Of a stretch of 64,000 nt of DNA, positions 34,848 to 44,282 are shown in pieces. Position 1 is the first letter of the stretch. Each line of letters starts with the position of its first letter. The DNA is from Planococcus maritimus (lineage in GTDB: Bacteria; Bacillota; Bacilli; Bacillales_A; Planococcaceae). Location of the stretch: the NCBI RefSeq assembly GCF_001592825.1, contig NZ_LTZG01000001.1, positions 1,426,001 through 1,490,000 on the forward strand, written 5' to 3'. Below the pieces are notes generated by a model. It was not told the origin of the DNA. It ran no database searches and saw only the letters and a program-made list of their open reading frames with translations. The position numbers and the translations under genes are program-made.

Positions 34848-37800
34848 ATTCATTTGGAACTCTTGGTGGCGAAACAAAGAACGTTTTATCCTCTTGCTAG
34901 TAGGTGTCTTGATCTTGAGTACGGGCTTAAGTTATTTAATCGGCCTGACTCAAGCCAATAACGGCACAGTCGTGGAAGAATTGCAAAAGAGATGGAAATC
35001 TTCCTATCATCTCGTTGTCCGCCCCCCTGGGAGCCGGAGCATTACAGAAGACTTGAATTTATTGGAACCGAATTATTTGAGCGGCTTAGAAGGCGGAATC
35101 TCTCTCGAGCAATACGAGAAAATCAAAGCCATTGAAAATGTGGAAATCGCCGCTCCTATTGCCATGATCGGTTCGAACACCAATTACGTGGACCTAGAAG
35201 ACCCTGCTATTACAGAACCTGGCATTTACCGGATGACAATGCGTGAGGAAACCAATACTGGCGCTCGCACGGAAGTGGACGAATCCGCCATTTATGTAAC
35301 AGCCGGTCCTTGGCAGCCGGGCGGTGAAGTGGCTATCGATTATGGGATTTCGCCAGGCATTCCGAATTTAGCCTACGGCACCTCCATCATGATCGCCGGT
35401 ATCGACCCGGAAGCGGAAGCGGCCATGGCCGGTCTCGACGAAGCGATTGTTGCCAGTGATTCCAGCCGTTATTTTACTGAAAGTGATGTGGTTTCGGCTA
35501 CCGGCGAAGTGATCGACACACCGGAATACAAAATTCCCGTGTTAATTAGCAACCAGGATTTTGTGGACGCTAGAATCACTTATCGTTTTGAAAAAATCGA
35601 CTTGGCGTTTGATAATAACCAACAGCAGATTGCGGAGGACATTCTTGCAAAAGGCAAAGAGCAATACCTCGATACCTTTAAAGGAACTCCGGTCAAAGAA
35701 TTTACTTATCAAACGACTGAAGTACATGAAAAACTAATCAAAAAAATCCTGGATCCCGCTTATGATGGCATCATGACGGTACCTGACCGGGCGTGGATTG
35801 CCTTGAAGCCGTCTAGTGTAAACTATTCACCCGTGACGAGCCCGTTCAAAGAACGCTGGCCTTTTGCCTATGAAGTGGAACCGTTCGAGCTTCCTGAGGA
35901 CTCGCCTTGGGCCACTCAACATATGTATCGCCAATTCAACCCCTATAGCACAGACAGTTCGGCTTGGCCAAAACTGCAGTTGGATTTTGTCGGGGTATTC
36001 GACCCGCAAAAGCTTCAGCTATCCAAAGACCCGTTAACCGAATTGCCGATGGAGACATACTTCCCAGCTAAAGCGCAATGGGTGATGGATGCGGATAATA
36101 CGCCGATCAATCCACCGACTGACATGAGACCGACAAATGATAATTATGGTTTTTTGACGAAGCCTCCGCTCGTCTTAACGACGCTCGATGCGGCAGCTCA
36201 AATTTTAGGAGATACTCCGATTTCCGCCATCCGCGTCAACGTCAAAGGCGTAGAGGTCATGGATGAGGAAAGCGAACGCATCCTTAAAGAAATGGCTGCT
36301 GAGATTGAGCAGCAAACGGGCCTGATCACCGATATCACCTTGGGATCTTCCCCACAGCTCGCCTTGACCCATTTGCCCGCACTCGAAGACGAAGAGCCGC
36401 TGGGGTGGATCCAGCAGCCTTGGATCAAAATCGGCTCCTCGATCTCCATTTTCAAGGAAGCAAAAATTGGCTTGAGTGGTGTCATCGCCAGCGTCATTTT
36501 AGTGGCCATTGTCTATGTATTCGCTTCGAGCATCATTATGCTCGTAGCCCGCAAAAAGGAATTTGCGGTTCTTTTGGCACTCGGCTGGCGCCCTTCTCAA
36601 CTTTCCAAGCTATTGTTCTGGGAAGCTACTCTACTCGGGACGCTCGTCGCCCTGATCAGCTGGTTCATTCTCGGCGTGTTTTATGTCACAGGCAGTGTCG
36701 ACACCTCCGCATCGCGCGTCTTTTTGATCGGTGTGAGCGGCATCGCCATTTACTGGTTCGGCTCGCTCATTCCCATAGCCCTCATACGGAAGATCAAGCC
36801 GTTTGAATCCATGCGTTCCGGCGAAGTTTCGTTCAAAGCGAAGCGATTGGCCCGTTCGGAGTCCGTCATTGGCATGAGCGTCAATCATTTGGTTTCGCAA
36901 TGGCAGCGAAGCCTGCTGTCGATTTTTGCGATTGCGGTCCCGACAAGTCTTTTCATCTTCTTTTTGTTCGTGACTTTCCGTCTCAAAGGAGTGCTTTATG
37001 CCACTTGGCTCGGTGAATTCGTGGCACTCGAAGTCGGCACCATGCATTATGTGGCCATGGCCGTCGCTTTATTGATTGCCGTCCTGACGACGACTGAAAT
37101 CATGTGGCAAAACGTGGCTGAAAGACAATCCCAGATTGCGGTCTTAAAAGCGACCGGCTGGCAGAATCAAAGCGTCCGCATGCTCGTTTTATGGGAAGGC
37201 ATTTTCACTGGATTGTTTGCCGGAGTGATCGGGATGGCCCTTTCCCTGACGATGATTTATTGGATCTATGGGCAATTGCCGGCAGCAGAGTTCGGCTTCC
37301 TGTCGCTCACTTTATGGATTCCGATTTTGACCGGTGTCCTTGGCGCTTTATTGCCCGCACAAAAAGCCGTGCGAATCTTACCTTATCAAGCCATCAACGG
37401 GCTCCTGCAAAATTCCAAAAAAGTCGAGCGGCAATTCAAATGGGCACTGGGCATTGCCGGAACGAGCTTGGTTGTGGGCATCTTGTCTTTAGTTGTCGCG
37501 ACTTTGCCAGAACTTGCTGACAGCGCGACAAGCGATCCTGCCCCTGAACAGGAAGAAACAGGCACCGATGGGAAATTGATAGCACAGGACTCTTCTGAAG
37601 ATCCCGCTGAAGCGGTTTTGGAAGCGCCAGAAGAACTACCCGAAACAACTGGGGGAGAAATCCAAAAGCTCCAGGAGACTGCCTACCGCTCCTATACCTT
37701 GGCAGACGGGACTGACGAAACGTCAGACTTTCGGTTAGGCGCGCTCGCCCCGCCCCCTTCCGATGTCCAGGTCACGAATAAAAACAATCGATTGATCTCC

Positions 37801-39390
37801 TTCCCCGTTACACTAGATCTTTCGGGAGAAGATGACGGCAGCCGTACCGACTATAAACCGCAGGGCTTTAAATTGATTGATGATAGCGGATCCGAGTATT
37901 CGATAGTGGATATGGACATACTAGAAGGAGAAGAACGCTGGCTGAATCGCTACAAATTCTTGCTGCCCAATAAGATGACCACTCTCCTGACTTACGAAGT
38001 GCCGAAAGATCTCGACCGGGTTGTCTTCGTGTCGAGAGGCGAATTTTACCCAAGCCCTGTAGTCGTTGAAATCCCGCTTGACGATGCCGTTGCAGATGTC
38101 CCTGTCAATTCAGGCACCCGTGCATCTTATGCCATTGAGCTTCGCTTGGATGAAAACGACCAGTTCCACATACACACAGAAATTGATGTAACAAACGACT
38201 CTGAAGCGACTTGGGGCGACATCGGATTTTATTTTGTTCCGAACGCATTGACCGATGCCAACAAACCGGAATCCATGACAGACGGGGCCGAAACGAGCAT
38301 TTCTAAAGTCCAAGTCGATGGTGGGGAAGCCACTTACACATTAGAAGGGAATCATCTTGCCGTTCAATTAGATGAAGAACTAAAACCTGCAGAAGCACAA
38401 AAAATCACCATTGAATACACACTGTCGCTCCCGGAAAACGGCATTCGCCTGGCACAAGTCGATAACGATTTCTTTTTGGCGCAATGGTATCCGATGCTCG
38501 GACAGTATGACGAAGGTTGGAAAATCCATTCCTTCGACAGCAAAGGGGAATCCTACGATACGCCTTATGGCAGCTATCACATAAGCTATCAATTGCCGGG
38601 TGATTACCTGGTCGCCAGTTCAGCACAAGACGGCACAGCGTTGCCAACGGCTACAGGAACGTTGGCCGGAGAAAACATCAAAGACTTCTATCTCGCCTTC
38701 TTGGATCCCGCTTCTTGGCATACTGGTGAGGCGGAACAGGATGGCACAGTTTTCCGTGTCTTCACGCCAAAAAGCGGGCCCGATTTTACCGCAAAAATGG
38801 CTGCAGCAGCACAGGAAACGTTCGGCTTTTTTGAACAGCAGATTGCTGAGCACCCTTTGGAGGAACTGGATATTATCGGCAATGACGGAGCAATGGAATA
38901 CCCGAATATTGTGGAAGTGAGCAGCAGTCCAGCTGTTTTTGAAGACACTCTCGTCCATGAAATAGCCCACCAGTGGTTTTATTATTTAGTAGCGAATGAT
39001 CCATACGAAAATGCTTGGCTGGATGAGAGCCTTGCGGAATGGGTCGCTGCTATGTACCGGAGCGAACAAGGGCAAACCAATGCGTTTGGTTTTTCCAAAT
39101 CACTTGCCGCAAGCAACGCGACTTCACCTATTGTCAACTTATCTTTGCCTGATTTTGAAGAGGGGGAATATTACTCTACCGTTTATGGGAAAGCGCCTCT
39201 ATTGTTGCAGGATTATTTTGAAGAAGCAGGCGGCGAGCCGCAAGCATTTGATTTTCTCTCGAAGTATGTTGAGCAATTCCGGTTCCAATCCGTCGATAGC
39301 GAAGAGTTTGCTGCGTTTTTTGAAGAACAGCTGGAAGGCGACCAGCAGGAATTCCTGGAAAGTTGGCTGCAGCTAAACGAACAGCAATAG
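34840..39390 (+). CDS. FtsX-family ABC permease fused to extracellular M1-like metallopeptidase
   Basis: 1516 residues. An N-terminal helix (residues about 10-30) and a large extracellular MacB-like domain come first; then two FtsX membrane blocks (about 540-660 and 700-870, with the cytosolic motif VLLALGWRPSQLSKLLFWEA repeated as VLKATGWQNQSVRMLVLWEG) and a last helix near 880-900. An acidic extracellular linker, a beta domain and a gluzincin module follow: GAMEYP at 1350-1355 (cf. GAMEN), HEIAH at 1373-1377, then exactly 18 residues to Glu in WLDESLAE. The zinc ligands and catalytic Glu are intact, so activity is plausible. It overlaps its ATPase gene by 8 bp. Confidence 0.88.
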   Translation: MLKFIWNSWWRNKERFILLLVGVLILSTGLSYLIGLTQANNGTVVEELQKRWKSSYHLVVRPPGSRSITEDLNLLEPNYLSGLEGGISLEQYEKIKAIENVEIAAPIAMIGSNTNYVDLEDPAITEPGIYRMTMREETNTGARTEVDESAIYVTAGPWQPGGEVAIDYGISPGIPNLAYGTSIMIAGIDPEAEAAMAGLDEAIVASDSSRYFTESDVVSATGEVIDTPEYKIPVLISNQDFVDARITYRFEKIDLAFDNNQQQIAEDILAKGKEQYLDTFKGTPVKEFTYQTTEVHEKLIKKILDPAYDGIMTVPDRAWIALKPSSVNYSPVTSPFKERWPFAYEVEPFELPEDSPWATQHMYRQFNPYSTDSSAWPKLQLDFVGVFDPQKLQLSKDPLTELPMETYFPAKAQWVMDADNTPINPPTDMRPTNDNYGFLTKPPLVLTTLDAAAQILGDTPISAIRVNVKGVEVMDEESERILKEMAAEIEQQTGLITDITLGSSPQLALTHLPALEDEEPLGWIQQPWIKIGSSISIFKEAKIGLSGVIASVILVAIVYVFASSIIMLVARKKEFAVLLALGWRPSQLSKLLFWEATLLGTLVALISWFILGVFYVTGSVDTSASRVFLIGVSGIAIYWFGSLIPIALIRKIKPFESMRSGEVSFKAKRLARSESVIGMSVNHLVSQWQRSLLSIFAIAVPTSLFIFFLFVTFRLKGVLYATWLGEFVALEVGTMHYVAMAVALLIAVLTTTEIMWQNVAERQSQIAVLKATGWQNQSVRMLVLWEGIFTGLFAGVIGMALSLTMIYWIYGQLPAAEFGFLSLTLWIPILTGVLGALLPAQKAVRILPYQAINGLLQNSKKVERQFKWALGIAGTSLVVGILSLVVATLPELADSATSDPAPEQEETGTDGKLIAQDSSEDPAEAVLEAPEELPETTGGEIQKLQETAYRSYTLADGTDETSDFRLGALAPPPSDVQVTNKNNRLISFPVTLDLSGEDDGSRTDYKPQGFKLIDDSGSEYSIVDMDILEGEERWLNRYKFLLPNKMTTLLTYEVPKDLDRVVFVSRGEFYPSPVVVEIPLDDAVADVPVNSGTRASYAIELRLDENDQFHIHTEIDVTNDSEATWGDIGFYFVPNALTDANKPESMTDGAETSISKVQVDGGEATYTLEGNHLAVQLDEELKPAEAQKITIEYTLSLPENGIRLAQVDNDFFLAQWYPMLGQYDEGWKIHSFDSKGESYDTPYGSYHISYQLPGDYLVASSAQDGTALPTATGTLAGENIKDFYLAFLDPASWHTGEAEQDGTVFRVFTPKSGPDFTAKMAAAAQETFGFFEQQIAEHPLEELDIIGNDGAMEYPNIVEVSSSPAVFEDTLVHEIAHQWFYYLVANDPYENAWLDESLAEWVAAMYRSEQGQTNAFGFSKSLAASNATSPIVNLSLPDFEEGEYYSTVYGKAPLLLQDYFEEAGGEPQAFDFLSKYVEQFRFQSVDSEEFAAFFEEQLEGDQQEFLESWLQLNEQQ

Positions 39391-39434
39391 CCCCAAAACA
39401 TATCGTAGTTGGGTTCAACCAATTTCAATAAAAT

Positions 39435-39477
39435 CCCAAAAAACATCAAGCTTCTCATCGCTTGATGTTTTTTGGGG
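39435..39477. terminator. Bidirectional terminator
   Basis: AAAAAACATCAAGC/GCTTGATGTTTTTT perfect stem between the convergent permease-peptidase and egtB genes. Confidence 0.95.
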
Positions 39478-39579
39478 TTTACTATAGAAAGTTTCGATGC
39501 ATTTTCCAGTTGCAGGTCATGAATTCGCTGGAATAACGAGTCTGGTCCAGCCGGTTTTTAAAGCTTCTTCCTGCATCGG

Positions 39580-40851
39580 TTAAGCCTGATCATCCGCCAA
39601 GCGGAATCCGCCGAACTGCCAGCGCTTATCTGGCGGGAAGAAATTCCGGTAGGTTTCCCGGATGTGGCTTGCCGGAGTGGCACAAGAGCCGCCCCTTAAG
39701 ATCATCTGATTGCTCATGAATTTGGCATTGTATTCACCGAGAGCCCCTTCTAGCGGCTTGCTTCCGGGATACGAGGAATAGGCACTCGATGTCCATTCCC
39801 ATACATCCCCGAACATTTTCGAAAGCGGCGCGGTGCTTTCGTTTTGTGCAGTTGACGGATGATAAGCTTCTTGTTCCATCATGTTTCCTTGAATGGGGAG
39901 ATTTTGAGTTGCATGCTCCCATTCCGCTTCAGTCGGCAGCCTCTTGCCTTTCCATCTGCTGAACGCATCGGCTTCGTAAAAACTCACGTGGCTGACCGGT
40001 TCGGCCAAATCTAAGTTTTTCACTCCGCCGAGCGTGAAGATTTCCCATTGCTGCTGCTCATTTTTCAGCCAATACAGCGGCGCTTTCCAATTATTCTTTT
40101 TCACGACGCCCCAGCCGTCCGACAGCCAGTGCTCCGGCTGTTCGTAGCCACCAGCTTCGATAAATTCCAGAAACTCTCCATTGGTTACTGGTTCAGACGC
40201 CAGTTGAAACGGCTCTAGCCATACTTTGTGACGCGGGCTCTCGTTATCGAACGCAAACCCTTCCCCGTGGTGGCCGATTTCGACCAGTCCGCCAGCAAAT
40301 TCCACAAATGCGGCCTCTTTGGGTTCTATTGCCTGTTGTGCTTGTGGTTCTTTGTAAGCTGGAAACAATGGATTGACGAAAAAATTGTACTTAACGTCCA
40401 TCAAGATCAATTCCTGATGCTGCTGCTCGTGTTGAAGGCCCATTTCGACCAGTTTGCCAAGCTGATGCGCTTGCTCTGGCGTATGTGTTTCAGCCAGTAA
40501 GTCTTTCATCTGGCCATCTACATAGTGGCGATAGGCGATGATTTCCTCAACGGTCGGCCTCGATAATACGCCCCGTTCATGGCGTGGCTGGTAGGGGCCG
40601 ATGGAGTTGTAATACGAATTGAACAGGAAATCGAAGCGGGCATTAAATTCTTCGTAGCCTGATTTAAATTCTTTCAAAATCATGCGCTCAAAAAACCATG
40701 TCGTGTGGGCAATATGCCATTTAGGCGGGCTGACATCCGCATCTGATTGAATGATGAAATCCTCTTTTTCCAAGGGTTCGATCAGTTTCATTGTGACGTT
40801 GCGGACTTCGGCATAACGGCCGGTTAAAGTTTCGATATCCATCGTTTGCAT
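39580..40851 (-). CDS. egtB: EgtB-like iron-dependent sulfoxide synthase (ergothioneine biosynthesis)
   Basis: 423 residues. An N-terminal DinB-like domain has the iron-site pattern (WHIAHTTWFFE and later LQHEQQHQELILMD). A C-terminal FGE-sulfatase/formylglycine-type domain follows (EWLSDGWGV-like block; KRLPTEAEWEHA; WEWTSSAY; LRGGSCATP; YRNFFPPDKRW). Together these define EgtB-family enzymes that join a thiol donor to hercynine. AAGGGAG precedes the ATG. No EgtD methyltransferase is in the window, so the full pathway is not shown here. It follows a binding-protein gene by 54 bp in the same direction. Confidence 0.88.
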   Translation of the reverse strand: MQTMDIETLTGRYAEVRNVTMKLIEPLEKEDFIIQSDADVSPPKWHIAHTTWFFERMILKEFKSGYEEFNARFDFLFNSYYNSIGPYQPRHERGVLSRPTVEEIIAYRHYVDGQMKDLLAETHTPEQAHQLGKLVEMGLQHEQQHQELILMDVKYNFFVNPLFPAYKEPQAQQAIEPKEAAFVEFAGGLVEIGHHGEGFAFDNESPRHKVWLEPFQLASEPVTNGEFLEFIEAGGYEQPEHWLSDGWGVVKKNNWKAPLYWLKNEQQQWEIFTLGGVKNLDLAEPVSHVSFYEADAFSRWKGKRLPTEAEWEHATQNLPIQGNMMEQEAYHPSTAQNESTAPLSKMFGDVWEWTSSAYSSYPGSKPLEGALGEYNAKFMSNQMILRGGSCATPASHIRETYRNFFPPDKRWQFGGFRLADDQA

Positions 40852-40905
40852 GCAAAAACTCCCTTGAATTTTGATTAAATTGCTAGTTTTCTGTTCACGC
40901 TTTTA

Positions 40906-41805
40906 TTATTCTTCAATCAAGCCTTGTTCAATCAGAAAATCGACGGCGACATCTCTCGGTTGCTCCCCGTCTTCGTCCACTCGGGCATTCATCGCAAGCA
41001 TTTCCTCTTCGCTGATTTCACCTTCGAGCCCGTTCAATACTTCTTCTAGCTCCGGATAGTCTTCCAATGTTTCGAGCCTAACGACCGGAGCGGCATCGTA
41101 TTTCGGGAAAAAGTTCATATCGTCTTCTGTCGTTTCCAAGTCGAACAAACCAATCCGGCTATCCGTTGTAAAGGCAGGGATGACATCTACGTCCCCGTTG
41201 CGCACTGCTTCGTACATAATCGCGGGATCAAAGCTTTCAGTTGCGGAAAATTCAAAGCCGTATGTCGCTTTCAAATCTTCATAGCCATCCCCTTCTCTTT
41301 CATAAATGGAATGGGGCCCGCCGAATGTGACGTCTTGTGAGCGGGACAATTCTGCCAAATCAGAATAGGTGGCTGCGTCGAATCCGCTGTCTTTCGAATA
41401 CGCCAGCGTGTAGCCATTTTCAAATCCAAGCGGCTCAAGCCATGTCGCCTCAAGCTCTTCTTCATAGCCTTCACGCACTTCTTGAAGCACTTCTTCAGAG
41501 GATTGACCGGCTTCTGATTCGCGCTTTAATACATCTTTCAACCCCGTACCGGTGTATTCCACATACATATCGATATCTCCCTGCTCGAGAGCGGGCGTCA
41601 AAATAGCGACTTCCCCAAGGCCATCCTTATACTCAACTGTATAATCTGATTGTGCCTCGATGTATTCCCCGAGAATATAAGGCAAAATGTATTGTTCTGT
41701 CCACGGCTTACCCCCGATAACAATCGGCTCTGATTCCGCTCCCGAACCGCAGCCATACAGCACTGCCGAAGATACTAAGGCGAGACCTATCAATTTCTTG
41801 CTCAT
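40906..41805 (-). CDS. Osmoprotectant-type (OpuCC/EgtUC-like) substrate-binding lipoprotein
   Basis: About 299 residues from the ATG at 41805 (AGGAGG upstream). Lipobox AVLYGC. The fold blocks of the glycine betaine/choline QAT family are clear: IVIGGKPWTEQYILPYILGEYIE, DMYVEYTGTGLKDVL, DVIPAFTTDSRIGLFDLETTEDD. Such proteins bind quaternary ammonium compounds through an aromatic box. It has no permease or ATPase neighbour, but stands directly upstream of egtB without a terminator between. Ergothioneine is a trimethylammonium compound and related binding proteins (EgtU) take it up, so ergothioneine is a reasonable ligand guess. Confidence 0.85.
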   Translation of the reverse strand: MSKKLIGLALVSSAVLYGCGSGAESEPIVIGGKPWTEQYILPYILGEYIEAQSDYTVEYKDGLGEVAILTPALEQGDIDMYVEYTGTGLKDVLKRESEAGQSSEEVLQEVREGYEEELEATWLEPLGFENGYTLAYSKDSGFDAATYSDLAELSRSQDVTFGGPHSIYEREGDGYEDLKATYGFEFSATESFDPAIMYEAVRNGDVDVIPAFTTDSRIGLFDLETTEDDMNFFPKYDAAPVVRLETLEDYPELEEVLNGLEGEISEEEMLAMNARVDEDGEQPRDVAVDFLIEQGLIEE

Positions 41806-41982
41806 TAGTGTTTCTCCTCCTGTCTCCATTTTATGTAACCGCTCGAAAACGGTTCTTTCTTATTTTATCAGAACTTTCTTAAAATCTTACGTGATTCCTC
41901 TCACTGTTGAAGAGGCTCAGAATGAAAAGGAGCTTGTTGTTCATAGCACTTTGAGGAATGATCTAATCAGATTTACTAGTTG

Positions 41983-42036
41983 AAAAAAAGACTGTCCCAA
42001 AAGTCATCATTTATGACTTTTGGGACAGTCTTTTTG
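41983..42036. terminator. Strong bidirectional terminator
   Basis: AAAAAGACTGTCCCAAAAGTCAT paired with its exact complement after a 5-nt loop, between the FixH-like gene end and the binding-protein gene start; T-runs on both strands. Confidence 0.95.
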
Positions 42037-42058
42037 CAATACACAAGAAGTGAAGCGA

Positions 42059-42541
42059 TCAATGATGTCCGCCAGCCTCGTGGCCATCCATATGCCTACT
42101 TTGCTGATTTTCGGCATTTTCCTCCGCTTTTTTGACTTGTTCTTCCGTGACCTCTCCTACTTGGAATTGGCGCTTCGGCATGATGTGCACGGATCTGGCC
42201 GTTACATGGGTCTGAACGCTGTAGACTGCGGAATCCTCAAAGGTTTGGCTAATCTCGTAAATTCCTTCTCCGATATGATCTGCCTCCACTTGAGTGCTGT
42301 CACTGCCTTCACTATCATTCCATAATTCGAACACCACTTCGTTAGCATCCGTGACTGCTTCATCTCCTTGTGACACCGCGACTTGCAGCTGATATTCTTC
42401 ACCAGGATCCATTTCTCCAGGCAATTGGATATCCGCCTCGATGATTTCTGGAACTTCTGTATCCGTGGCGTTTTCTGCATTACAGGCTCCCAAAAATAAC
42501 AATGCACCTATGAACCCAATCTGTTTGATTTGTTTCAACAC
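42059..42541 (-). CDS. FixH/YtkA-like lipoprotein with His-rich tail
   Basis: 160 residues starting at GTG (AGGAG 6 nt upstream). Lipobox LFLGAC. A YtkA/FixH-type beta domain (QLQVAVSQGDEAV, VVFELWNDSEG, GIYEISQTFEDSAVYSVQTHVTA) ends with a histidine-rich tail (HMDGHEAGGHH) that could bind copper or another transition metal. It is downstream of a PepSY-TM protein gene, 24 bp apart, in one operon. A role in metal handling at the membrane is inferred; YtkA-like proteins are mostly uncharacterised. Confidence 0.75.
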   Translation of the reverse strand: MLKQIKQIGFIGALLFLGACNAENATDTEVPEIIEADIQLPGEMDPGEEYQLQVAVSQGDEAVTDANEVVFELWNDSEGSDSTQVEADHIGEGIYEISQTFEDSAVYSVQTHVTARSVHIMPKRQFQVGEVTEEQVKKAEENAENQQSRHMDGHEAGGHH

Positions 42542-42565
42542 GATCTACTCCTATCTTTCTCTCAT

Positions 42566-43924
42566 TTATTTTCCGTGAAACCAAGCTTTGACTCGCGGGA
42601 TCCGTTTAATGATGACTGCGTCTACTACTAAAGCAGCGAGGATGGAAAGTCCAACGAGCGGCATAAGAAGCCCGCCAATGAGCATGATGCCGAGAACCAT
42701 CCAAGACACTTTGCGGTCCATTGGCTTTTTCGGGCTCCCCAATCCATCCGGCCTTCTTTTTCGCCACATGACAAGTGAACTGATGGCCAGCAGGATAACC
42801 GCCAAGCATATCAGAAGCCCCAGCAATTGATTGGGCCAGCCGAACAACCGCCCTTCGTGAAAGGCGATTCCGGCCGTGATCGCTTTCGCCAAAATCCCGT
42901 AATCGCTAAAGCGCACATCGGATAGTACAGCCCCGCTGTATTGATCTACGTGAAGTGCCGCGTTATCCCAAGGCGCAGCGTGTGAAGCCGCGATTGTATA
43001 GACACCTGTCTCTTGTGCCGGCAATGAAATCGTGTAGGGCAATTGAACATTTTCCATAGAAGCAATCATATCCACATCATCAATGGAAAGGCGTTGATAG
43101 CCATTTCCTGAAATGGGCATGATGTCATTTTGCGAAGCCCACGGGATATCTTCGGCTGCGTCGGCTGCTCTCACAATAGATTCAGGCTTTTCACCGAAGG
43201 AATGAGCATACTCCGGATATCCGGAATGAGTCGAATTCGCCAAACGGTCGATCTGGCCGCCCATAACGCCGGACCAAGGCAGGCCACTAACAATCAGCAG
43301 CAAAATCAAAATCGAAAACCAAAACGCCGGCACTGCATGCAAGTCACGCCAAAACAAGCGGCCGCGAGCACGCACACGCGGCAGCACCGTTCCCCAAATG
43401 CCGCTTCTTGTACGCGGCCACCAGAGATACAACCCGGTAGCCAGAAGAATAATGGTCCAGCAAGCCGCCAATTCCACCAGCCGGTTGGCGAATGTACCGC
43501 CTACAATCAATTCACTATGCAGCTTTTTAAAAAGCTCCGTAAACTTGTCGCTGACGACCAACTCGCCTTGGAACTTGCCGGTATACGGATCGACATAGAC
43601 CGATTTCGCAAGCTCCCCGTCCATCACCGACAGCTCTACCGTCCGATCTTTTTCTTCATAGCTTTTCACTGCAGTGATCGCTGCTTCTGGATAACGGTTT
43701 TGGGCAACCGCAACGATCGCCGAAGGAGCGAGCCGCTCTTCCATTACTTCTTGCACTTGAAATTGGCTTTGGTAAAGTACGCCTTCAATTTGCGGTTTGA
43801 ATAAATACACGGCGCCGCTAAACGCCAAGACAATTAAAAATGGCGCAGTAAACAAACCCGCATAAAAATGCCAGCGCCAGATGGTTTGAAACCAATCCCT
43901 GGAAGGTTTTTTCTTTTCTTTCAT
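42566..43924 (-). CDS. PepSY-TM family membrane protein
   Basis: About 452 residues from the ATG at 43924 (AGGTGAA upstream; the frame is open to 43993). Four or more membrane helices: WRWHFYAGLFTAPFLIVLAFSGAVYLF with a buried His, ACWTIILLATGLYLWWP, FWRDLHAVPAFWFSILILLLIVSGL and later helices. PepSY domains lie between them (AAITAVKSYEE, VYVDPYTGKFQGEL). The family is related to periplasmic ferric reductases and siderophore-reducing proteins and is often iron-regulated. Pairing with a His-rich FixH-like lipoprotein suggests metal reduction or transport. Confidence 0.85.
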   Translation of the reverse strand: MKEKKKPSRDWFQTIWRWHFYAGLFTAPFLIVLAFSGAVYLFKPQIEGVLYQSQFQVQEVMEERLAPSAIVAVAQNRYPEAAITAVKSYEEKDRTVELSVMDGELAKSVYVDPYTGKFQGELVVSDKFTELFKKLHSELIVGGTFANRLVELAACWTIILLATGLYLWWPRTRSGIWGTVLPRVRARGRLFWRDLHAVPAFWFSILILLLIVSGLPWSGVMGGQIDRLANSTHSGYPEYAHSFGEKPESIVRAADAAEDIPWASQNDIMPISGNGYQRLSIDDVDMIASMENVQLPYTISLPAQETGVYTIAASHAAPWDNAALHVDQYSGAVLSDVRFSDYGILAKAITAGIAFHEGRLFGWPNQLLGLLICLAVILLAISSLVMWRKRRPDGLGSPKKPMDRKVSWMVLGIMLIGGLLMPLVGLSILAALVVDAVIIKRIPRVKAWFHGK

Positions 43925-44112
43925 TTCACCTATTCCTCTTTTCTTCAGACACCGAATACTGCAACCAGGTGGCTTACCCCCAGACCGCCTCATTCTTTAC
44001 TGTCTCGTTCATCCACTAAAACTTACCGGACAAATGTGAAATAAGGATGAAATTAAGAAATGAACTGCATGGTTCACCCGTTCATTCTTATTTTATTTGA
44101 GCGTTCTTAGAA
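43925..44112. promoter_or_regulatory. Upstream region of the PepSY operon with inverted repeat
   Basis: Contains AATGAAC and GTTCATT arms, 14 nt apart, near 44059-44086, flanked by AT-rich sequence. It may be an operator for the PepSY-FixH operon; I could not match it to a known regulator and no clear Fur box is visible. Confidence 0.25.
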
Positions 44113-44150
44113 TAAAAAAAGAAGAGTTCTGTTATCAACTCTTCTTTTTT
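44113..44150. terminator. Bidirectional-looking terminator
   Basis: AAAAAAGAAGAGTT/AACTCTTCTTTTTT stem with T-runs on both strands, downstream of the P1 peptidase gene on the minus strand. Confidence 0.85.
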
Positions 44151-44282
44151 GCTTATATGTGGTTTCCGACAATCCGGCAATATGCAAACTGACACTCTCT
44201 TAATTACTCTTATAATTGGAAGAAAGTTCATTGTTTTGAATTGAAGTGATTCAAATTAACTTTTCATGGAGAATTATTTTAG

